A stretch of DNA of 64,000 nt, from positions 1 to 64,000 of the forward strand of contig CAIQIR010000007.1 of NCBI GenBank assembly GCA_903871875.1, in the 5' to 3' direction. Numbering within the stretch: position 1 is the first letter of the stretch; each line of letters opens with the position of its first letter. This stretch comes from an uncultured Schlesneria sp. GTDB taxonomy: Bacteria > Planctomycetota > Planctomycetia > Planctomycetales > Planctomycetaceae. This document shows positions 58,519-64,000 of this stretch, in pieces. A program made the translations under genes and the position numbers. The notes beneath the pieces are model-generated. The model saw only the letters and a program-made list of their open reading frames with translations. It did not search any database and had not been told where the DNA came from.

Positions 58519-59952
58519 TTATGACAAGATTCCCTTGACGATCTCGCCATGGACATCGGTCAAACGAAAATCTCGTCCGGCGTATTTGTAAGTCAGATTC
58601 AAATGATTCAAACCCAACAGGTGCAGCATCGTCGCATGCAAGTCGTGCAGATGGACCTTGTCTTCGACGGCATAGTATCCGTAATCGTCGGTCTTGCCGT
58701 AGCGAATTCCCGGTTTCACACCGGCGCCGGCCAGCCACATCGTATACCCCTGCGGATTATGGTCACGTCCGTCGTCTCCCTGAGCCACCGGAGTTCGTCC
58801 GAACTCGCCGCCCCAGAGGATCAAGGTGTCTTCGAGCAGCCCACGAGCTTTCAAATCAATCAGTAACCCGGCAATCGGTTGATCAACCTCCAGCGCATTC
58901 TTCGTATGGTCGGCCTTTAAATTGGCATGTTGATCCCACTTATAGCTGTGCGTGCATTGGACGAAGCGCACGCCCCGTTCGATGAACCGTCGTGCCATCA
59001 GGCACTGTCGTCCAAAGTTCTTCGTTGCGGGCTGGTCCAGGCCATAGAGCTTCTGTGTCGCTTCTGTCTCGTCGCCAATTTCCTGAAGCTCGGGAGCCGC
59101 GGTCTGCATCCGGAACGCCAGTTCGAACGATTCGATTCGGCTTTCGAGCACATTATCGGGACCGGTCGACGTGAACCGGTCGAGATTCATTTCGCGAACG
59201 AGGTCCAGCTCCAATCGCTGCAACGATCGGGACTGTTGTTCGGCGTTCTCGATGAACGGAATCTTGGCCTGATCCGACGGAATGCTGGCATTGCCGAGCG
59301 GCGTCCCAGCATAGACTGCGGGCAAGAACGCTGAACTGTAGGCGTTGACTCCGCCATGAGTCAGCGTCGGACACATGGTAATAAAACCGGGCAGATCCTG
59401 ATTCTCGGTCCCCAGGCCGTAAGTGATCCATGACCCCATACTGGGACGAACGAACGTATCGCTGCCGGTGTGCAGTTCCAACAACGCACCGCCATGACGC
59501 GAGTTCGAACCATGCATGCCATTGATGATGCACAGGTCATCCACGCGCTCGGCGACATGGGGGAAAAGGTCACTGACCCAGGCGCCACTTTCGCCATACT
59601 GCTGGAACTTGAACGGTGATTTGAGCAGATTGCCGGTCGGCGCTGAAAAGACACGAGGCTTGGCGAACGGCAACGGCTTGCCATGATCGCGGTCCAAGAG
59701 CGGTTTGTAGTCGAACGTATCGACCTGCGACGGGCCGCCATGCATGAACAGAAAGATCACCCGCTTGGCCTTGGGTTCGAAATGGGAAGGCTTCACCGCC
59801 AGCGGATTCGCCCGCGCCCCACTGGCATCGGCCCGCGCCACTTCGTCGGCCAGTCCGGCCAGCGCCAAACTACCAAACCCTGCCGCGCTCATCTTCAAAA
59901 GATCGCGACGGTTAAACACCGGAGTGAAGCAACCACAAGACGAATCTGACAT
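58519..59952 (-). CDS. DUF1501 protein, Tat-exported (copy 2)
   Basis: The 477-residue product has a Tat signal with Arg15-Arg16 (FNRRDLLKMSAAGFGSLAL). The DUF1501 blocks are VIFLFMHGGPSQVDTFDYKP, INGMHGSNSRHGGALLELHT, LWGGEFGRTP and the end TYKYAGRDFRLTDVHGEIV. It resembles copy 1 only moderately, so the two are not a recent duplication. The partner gene, PSCyt1 copy 2, ends 180 bases upstream in the same direction. The function is unknown. Confidence 0.94.
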   Translation of the reverse strand: MSDSSCGCFTPVFNRRDLLKMSAAGFGSLALAGLADEVARADASGARANPLAVKPSHFEPKAKRVIFLFMHGGPSQVDTFDYKPLLDRDHGKPLPFAKPRVFSAPTGNLLKSPFKFQQYGESGAWVSDLFPHVAERVDDLCIINGMHGSNSRHGGALLELHTGSDTFVRPSMGSWITYGLGTENQDLPGFITMCPTLTHGGVNAYSSAFLPAVYAGTPLGNASIPSDQAKIPFIENAEQQSRSLQRLELDLVREMNLDRFTSTGPDNVLESRIESFELAFRMQTAAPELQEIGDETEATQKLYGLDQPATKNFGRQCLMARRFIERGVRFVQCTHSYKWDQHANLKADHTKNALEVDQPIAGLLIDLKARGLLEDTLILWGGEFGRTPVAQGDDGRDHNPQGYTMWLAGAGVKPGIRYGKTDDYGYYAVEDKVHLHDLHATMLHLLGLNHLNLTYKYAGRDFRLTDVHGEIVKGILS

Positions 59953-60132
59953 CCCGCACCCGATTTCTACGAATCCAACACTCTTGGAGAATCAACAACG
60001 TCGCCACGGCAAACGAAGCGTCTTACACGAAGCACCCTTTATCCTCACCAGCATGCTCTCGTGTTCCCTCTGCGGCCTCCGTCTCTGCGTGTTTCCATTC
60101 TTCCTCCTCTGTCTGCCCCGCGAAAAAGGCCG

Positions 60133-63100
60133 TCACTCGACATACACAAACTCATTCGCCGACAGCACTGCCCGACACAGACTGGTCCAGGTACGGGACT
60201 CTATTTCCGCCGTGGCAATTCCCGCTTGCGCCATCGCATCACGCAGACGATCCAGATATCCCATCGCCCGGCTGACCTCGGACTCGGAAGCATTGCGGCT
60301 GTAAGTCTGCCGATAAAGTTCACGCACCCGGCCAGCAGCATCCAGCTCGCTCCGTTCCAGCAACCCACCGGCAAGACTTTGAGCCTGCTCAAGCACCAGT
60401 CCGCTGTTCATCATGAACAGTGCCTGCGGCGCGACGGTCGTCTGATCGCGTTGCCCCGACAGCGTACTGGGATCGGCAAAATCAAACGCCGTGAACACCT
60501 GAAACAAGGCCGATCGGACAACTGGCAGATAGATCGATCGGCGACTGCTGCTATAGATCGCCGGATTCACGTTGGCCGTACTGGTGACATAGGCCCGGTT
60601 GGCAGTCGGCAGCAGCGTTCCTCCCGGTGTCTCGTCCAGATGACCACCTAACATCAACAGCGAATCCCGCAAGACCTCGACATCCATCCGCTGCCGCGAA
60701 AACCGCCACAGCAATCGGTTCTCCGGATCAGCCAGCACCGCCGCGGGGTTGTACTCGGTATTCTGCCGGTACACTGCGGACGCAACCAGTTGTCGATGGA
60801 TGGCCTTCAAACTCCAAACACGCGGGCTGCGTTCGGCCCCGTCGCCGCGACCCGAAAACTCGGTCGCGAGCCAATCCAGCAAGGCGGGATGCGACGGGCG
60901 TTCGCCCAGCCGACCAAAGTTATCGGGCGATCGAACCAGACCGTGCCCGAAATGCCACTGCCAGATCCGATTGACCATCACCCGCGACGTCAACGGATGA
61001 TCGGGACTCGTCAACCATTCGGCCAATTGCAATCGGCCGCTACCCTCCGTCAATTCGCGAGATCCCGAACCACTCAAGATCCGCGGCAATTGCCGCGGAA
61101 CTTCCCGGCCCAGCGTCAGATGGCTGCCGCGCAAATGGATCTTCAGGTTTTCAGGCTTCGTGTCGACGACCGCCATCGTTTCGGGATATTTCGGCACCGC
61201 TGCTTCTCGACGCGCCAGTTCCTCACGATCCGTTTGCAACTGGGCCACCACCTCGGCCGGAAAGGCCGCTTCAATGTCGGGGGGACTCGCGAACGGTCCC
61301 TTGGCAGCGGAAATCAACTGTCGAGCCGCTTCCAGGACGGGGTCGGCTAATTCGCTGCGATCTTTGCCTTCGTCACTGGCTTTCCACTGTGTCCAGGCTT
61401 GCTGCGCGTCGGCGAACAGCCGGTCATATCGCGCAGCCAGTTCCGCCAGCGACGCCGGCTGTGTCTCACCCAGCAGCCGCGCGACACCATTATCTGGAGT
61501 CGCCGCATCGACCGTCAGTTGTTTTTGATTGGCGAACTGATGCCAGGCCGTCAGGATCGAATGCGGATCAGACTTCGATGTTTCAACCGCCTTGAACCAT
61601 TGCTGGACAAGCGACGGGAGCATTCGGGGGCCCGCAGCCTTCACGTCAGCTGCGGCGTCGGGCACCGGTTCGATCACGGGCTCACCACTCAGTTCGACCG
61701 GCGTCAGCAGCAGCTTATCGATGTGCGGAAAAAACTTGGGTTGCTCGAGTCGGATCACATTCGGACCGGCCTTCAATGGGACAAAGCATTCGACAAACCA
61801 GGCCTGGCTTTCCGGACTCCACGAACCGGTCGTCGTGTGCGCCGCGTCCTTCTTGATCAGATTTCCATTGGCAAACAGTTTAACGGGCCGCGAACCGGCT
61901 GCGGCGTAGCGCAATTCGAACTGATAAGCGCCCGACCGTTCGACGTTCACTTCGTATTCCGCGAAATTCGGAGTTTCGCCGCGATTGACCAGGACGCCGA
62001 TCTCTTTCCCGTAGGTCTCGCGATCCTTAGTCACGTTGCCCCGCACATAATCTTCGGCCTCAATCAGAATCGCGCCGGCGATCAAATTGAGATTCGACGA
62101 GTTTCCGCGCGGAGTGGCGACCTTCAACTGTTCGGCGATGTCCAATTCATGAGCGACCGCCAGCAGGTATCGTCCCGCATAACGCCGTTCCACGGCGAGA
62201 ATCGCTTCCGTCGTGTCGGCCGTCAACTTGTCGACCGCCTGTTTTTTGTCATTCGCCAGTTGCTGCAGTTCGTCACGTTGTCGAACCTGCTGATCCGTGG
62301 CCAGCGGACGTTCGTGCCAGCGAGCAACCACCGAGAACGTATCCATCGTTTGCGTGCTCTTGAAGACGCCCGCCAGCCCGTAATAGTCCTCGGCCGTCAG
62401 CGGGTCGAACTTGTGATCGTGGCACCGCGCACAACCCATGGTCAGTCCCATCACGGCCCGCGCGATGGTGTCGACCTGTTCGTCGATGATGTCCATCTGC
62501 ATTTTGACCGGATCGTCCTCGGCCAACATCTTCGCCCCCAGACACAAAAATCCGGTCGCAACCAAGGCATCAAAGGAATCGGGTGCGGACGACAACGAGA
62601 CCGGTTGTCCTTCGTCAGCAGCCACTAACAAATCGCCGGCGATCTGTTCGACCAGGAATCGGTCGTACGGTTTGTCTTCCCGCATCGACTTCACCACATA
62701 GTCGCGGTAGCGATAGGCGTTGGCGTAGGCGAGGTTTTCATCCAATCCGTTGGAATCCGCGTAACGAGCCACATCCAGCCAGCGACGGGCCCACCGTTCA
62801 CCATAGCGAGGCGAAGCCAAAAGCCGATCAACGACTCGTTCGAGAGCGTCCGGTGTGCTGTCGGCCAGAAATTCGTCGACTTCTTCCGGCGTGGGCGGTA
62901 AGCCAATCAGATCAACGGTGATGCGCCGCATCAGAGTCCGTCGGTCGGCTTCCTGAGAAACGTTCAATCCTTTGGCTTCCAGTTCCGCCAGGACAAAGCG
63001 GTCCAGCGGCGAACGAACCCAGCCCGGATTGTTCACTGCCGGCGGCAACGGATGCTGGACCGGCTGAAACGCCCAGAAGGCTTTTTGTTCGGCGGTGAAG

Positions 63101-63522
63101 TCCGTCGCGACGACCGGCGTCGGACCTGGAGTTGACGGGGTCGAATTGGGCCACGGCAATCCGCGTCGAACCCACTCGGTCAGGATCGCGATCTCGGCAT
63201 CCGGCAATTTGGCCTTGGGAGGCATCTGCACGGAATTGCGATACCCGATCACGTCCACCAGCAGCGACTTGTCCGGCTCGCCGGACACCGCGGCCGGTCC
63301 GCTTTCACCGCCGACCAGCACCGCTTCGCGCGAATCTAATTGCAATCCCGCCTTGGGCTTCTCGCTGCCATGACATTCATGGCATTTCGCGATCAGCAGC
63401 GGCCGGACTTTGGTTTCGAAGAACGCGGCATCGGCGCCCGCATTGGGGCCATCGTCAGCCAGCGTGACATTCGTTCTGATCAGCCATCCCATGGCGATTA
63501 GCGTCGGCACCCACAATCGCAT
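60133..63522 (-). CDS. PSCyt1/DUF1549/DUF1553 exported protein with an internal CBM-like module (copy 2)
   Basis: The 1129-residue product has a signal peptide (about 1-22), a cytochrome-c-like PSCyt1 domain with CHECH (Cys47, Cys50, His51), DUF1549 (TLMRRITVDLIGLPPTPEEV near 195-215 and CARCHDHKFDP near 370-380), and a C-terminal DUF1553 from about 830 to 1129 (LAEWLTSPDHPLTSRVMVNR, ending FVYVE). Between them, residues about 478-608 form a CBM6-like carbohydrate-binding module (ILIEAEDYVRG, AEYEVNVERSGAYQFELRYA, NVIRLEQPKFFPHIDKLLL). This supports binding of a polysaccharide. The start ATG at 63522 is supported by the signal peptide. It is 149 residues longer than copy 1 mainly because of this module. 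Confidence 0.95.
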   Translation of the reverse strand: MRLWVPTLIAMGWLIRTNVTLADDGPNAGADAAFFETKVRPLLIAKCHECHGSEKPKAGLQLDSREAVLVGGESGPAAVSGEPDKSLLVDVIGYRNSVQMPPKAKLPDAEIAILTEWVRRGLPWPNSTPSTPGPTPVVATDFTAEQKAFWAFQPVQHPLPPAVNNPGWVRSPLDRFVLAELEAKGLNVSQEADRRTLMRRITVDLIGLPPTPEEVDEFLADSTPDALERVVDRLLASPRYGERWARRWLDVARYADSNGLDENLAYANAYRYRDYVVKSMREDKPYDRFLVEQIAGDLLVAADEGQPVSLSSAPDSFDALVATGFLCLGAKMLAEDDPVKMQMDIIDEQVDTIARAVMGLTMGCARCHDHKFDPLTAEDYYGLAGVFKSTQTMDTFSVVARWHERPLATDQQVRQRDELQQLANDKKQAVDKLTADTTEAILAVERRYAGRYLLAVAHELDIAEQLKVATPRGNSSNLNLIAGAILIEAEDYVRGNVTKDRETYGKEIGVLVNRGETPNFAEYEVNVERSGAYQFELRYAAAGSRPVKLFANGNLIKKDAAHTTTGSWSPESQAWFVECFVPLKAGPNVIRLEQPKFFPHIDKLLLTPVELSGEPVIEPVPDAAADVKAAGPRMLPSLVQQWFKAVETSKSDPHSILTAWHQFANQKQLTVDAATPDNGVARLLGETQPASLAELAARYDRLFADAQQAWTQWKASDEGKDRSELADPVLEAARQLISAAKGPFASPPDIEAAFPAEVVAQLQTDREELARREAAVPKYPETMAVVDTKPENLKIHLRGSHLTLGREVPRQLPRILSGSGSRELTEGSGRLQLAEWLTSPDHPLTSRVMVNRIWQWHFGHGLVRSPDNFGRLGERPSHPALLDWLATEFSGRGDGAERSPRVWSLKAIHRQLVASAVYRQNTEYNPAAVLADPENRLLWRFSRQRMDVEVLRDSLLMLGGHLDETPGGTLLPTANRAYVTSTANVNPAIYSSSRRSIYLPVVRSALFQVFTAFDFADPSTLSGQRDQTTVAPQALFMMNSGLVLEQAQSLAGGLLERSELDAAGRVRELYRQTYSRNASESEVSRAMGYLDRLRDAMAQAGIATAEIESRTWTSLCRAVLSANEFVYVE

Positions 63523-63811
63523 AACGATTCCTATCGAAGATACAGTCGCATCGAAAGCTGCTGAATTGTAAACAACTGCACGAGGTCACCGGAAGTTCGA
63601 TCCCGTTTTCTGCGGAAAATGGCAATTTAGTCCGACGCGACGAAACCGTTTATTCCCAGGCAACAAGGCAATCGACGGCCGGGGGCAGTACGGCGAAATC
63701 GATCTTGAGCCGGAATGAGAGGTCTGCTACTCACTGCCACTCAAATTGAGCGGATTCGTGATGCCTTTGTCCGGCTCGACTTGGTTCCAACCGGGAGAGG
63801 GAGATTTCGCG

Positions 63812-64000
63812 ATGCGTCGTCCACTCACGTGGCTGTTACTGGTTCTCTCACCGCTCGTATCGGCGGCCGCCGAGCCCGTTGTTGGCAACCGCGTTTTTTT
63901 GAAGCCAGGAACACAGGCAACGAATGGCGATGCGACCGTCGATCTCAAAACGATTCCCAGTCCGGCAACGATCCTCGAAGTGACCGGAGAAAACCTGTTT
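63812..64000 (+). CDS. Start of a secreted protein, probably SH3-like/TPR type, cut by the window end
   Basis: An open frame of 63 codons runs off the window. The ATG at 63812 is preceded by GGGAGAGGGAGA. Residues 1-20 form a signal peptide (MRRPLTWLLLVLSPLVSAAA). The following PVVGNRVFLKPGTQA and IPSPATILEVTGENLF recall the small SH3-like N-terminal domain of planctomycete exported TPR proteins, but the TPR part is outside the window. The gene is divergent to PSCyt1 copy 2, with 289 bases between the two starts. Confidence 0.7.
   Translation, partial: MRRPLTWLLLVLSPLVSAAAEPVVGNRVFLKPGTQATNGDATVDLKTIPSPATILEVTGENLF

Noticed and set aside
61399-62628. Plus-strand frame of 409 codons opposite PSCyt1 copy 2
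   Set aside because: Fully antisense to a well-supported gene, with Arg/Gln-rich shadow composition and no motif.

Overview
This window looks like chromosomal DNA of a planctomycete (Planctomycetota), probably of the Planctomycetaceae/Schlesneria-Gimesia type. The genus is inference. The clade is supported by several family markers that concentrate there: two pairs of PSCyt1/DUF1549/DUF1553 cytochrome-like proteins with Tat-exported DUF1501 proteins, a DUF1559 prepilin-like protein followed by a small lipoprotein, giant surface proteins with an N-terminal LExRxLLS-type motif, and multi-TM proteins with TPR tails.

Layout. 1-5754: two minus-strand giant extracellular proteins, the first cut by the window edge and the second a beta-helix protein with three Ig-like domains. 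6030-6860: a decayed minus-strand gene pair that reads as the end of a cyclopropane-fatty-acid-synthase-like methyltransferase followed by a DUF1295-type membrane enzyme. 7007-13411: central metabolism on the plus strand (pckA, a secreted Gly/Ser/Tyr-rich protein, a PfkB sugar kinase, glgC, rsmE). 13513-13995: tRNA-Met(CAU), a terminator and a minus-strand tyrosine-recombinase remnant, likely a scar of an integrated element. 14318-18457: a sedolisin-like (S53) peptidase with a duplicated block of Ig-like domains. 18575-23459: a minus-strand MacAB-like export operon (adaptor, ATPase, two FtsX-type permeases).

24359-34157: plus-strand DUF1559 protein, its lipoprotein partner, a leucine-rich-repeat lipoprotein, and three consecutive TMTC-like membrane glycosyltransferase/TPR proteins. 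34195-36576: tex on the minus strand. 37030-44230: a LysR regulator, gltB and gltD (glutamate synthase). 44302-49471: rpiB, a GNAT acetyltransferase, an unrecognised planctomycete-type protein, a secreted alpha/beta hydrolase, a DUF457/YdjM-like membrane protein and a CvpA-family protein. 49627-63522: a minus-strand run in transcription order PSCyt1 protein, DUF1501, DUF2339, DUF3999, PSCyt1 protein, DUF1501. 63812-64000: the start of a secreted protein cut by the window end.

I found no CRISPR array, no intact transposon and no rRNA. The most unusual items are the decayed CFA-synthase/DUF1295 pair, the recombinase scar beside tRNA-Met, the 960-bp in-gene duplication in the S53 peptidase, the three-gene TMTC-like cluster, and the duplicated PSCyt1/DUF1501 pairs enclosing DUF2339-DUF3999. 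All family assignments were made by eye from sequence motifs. No database search was run.
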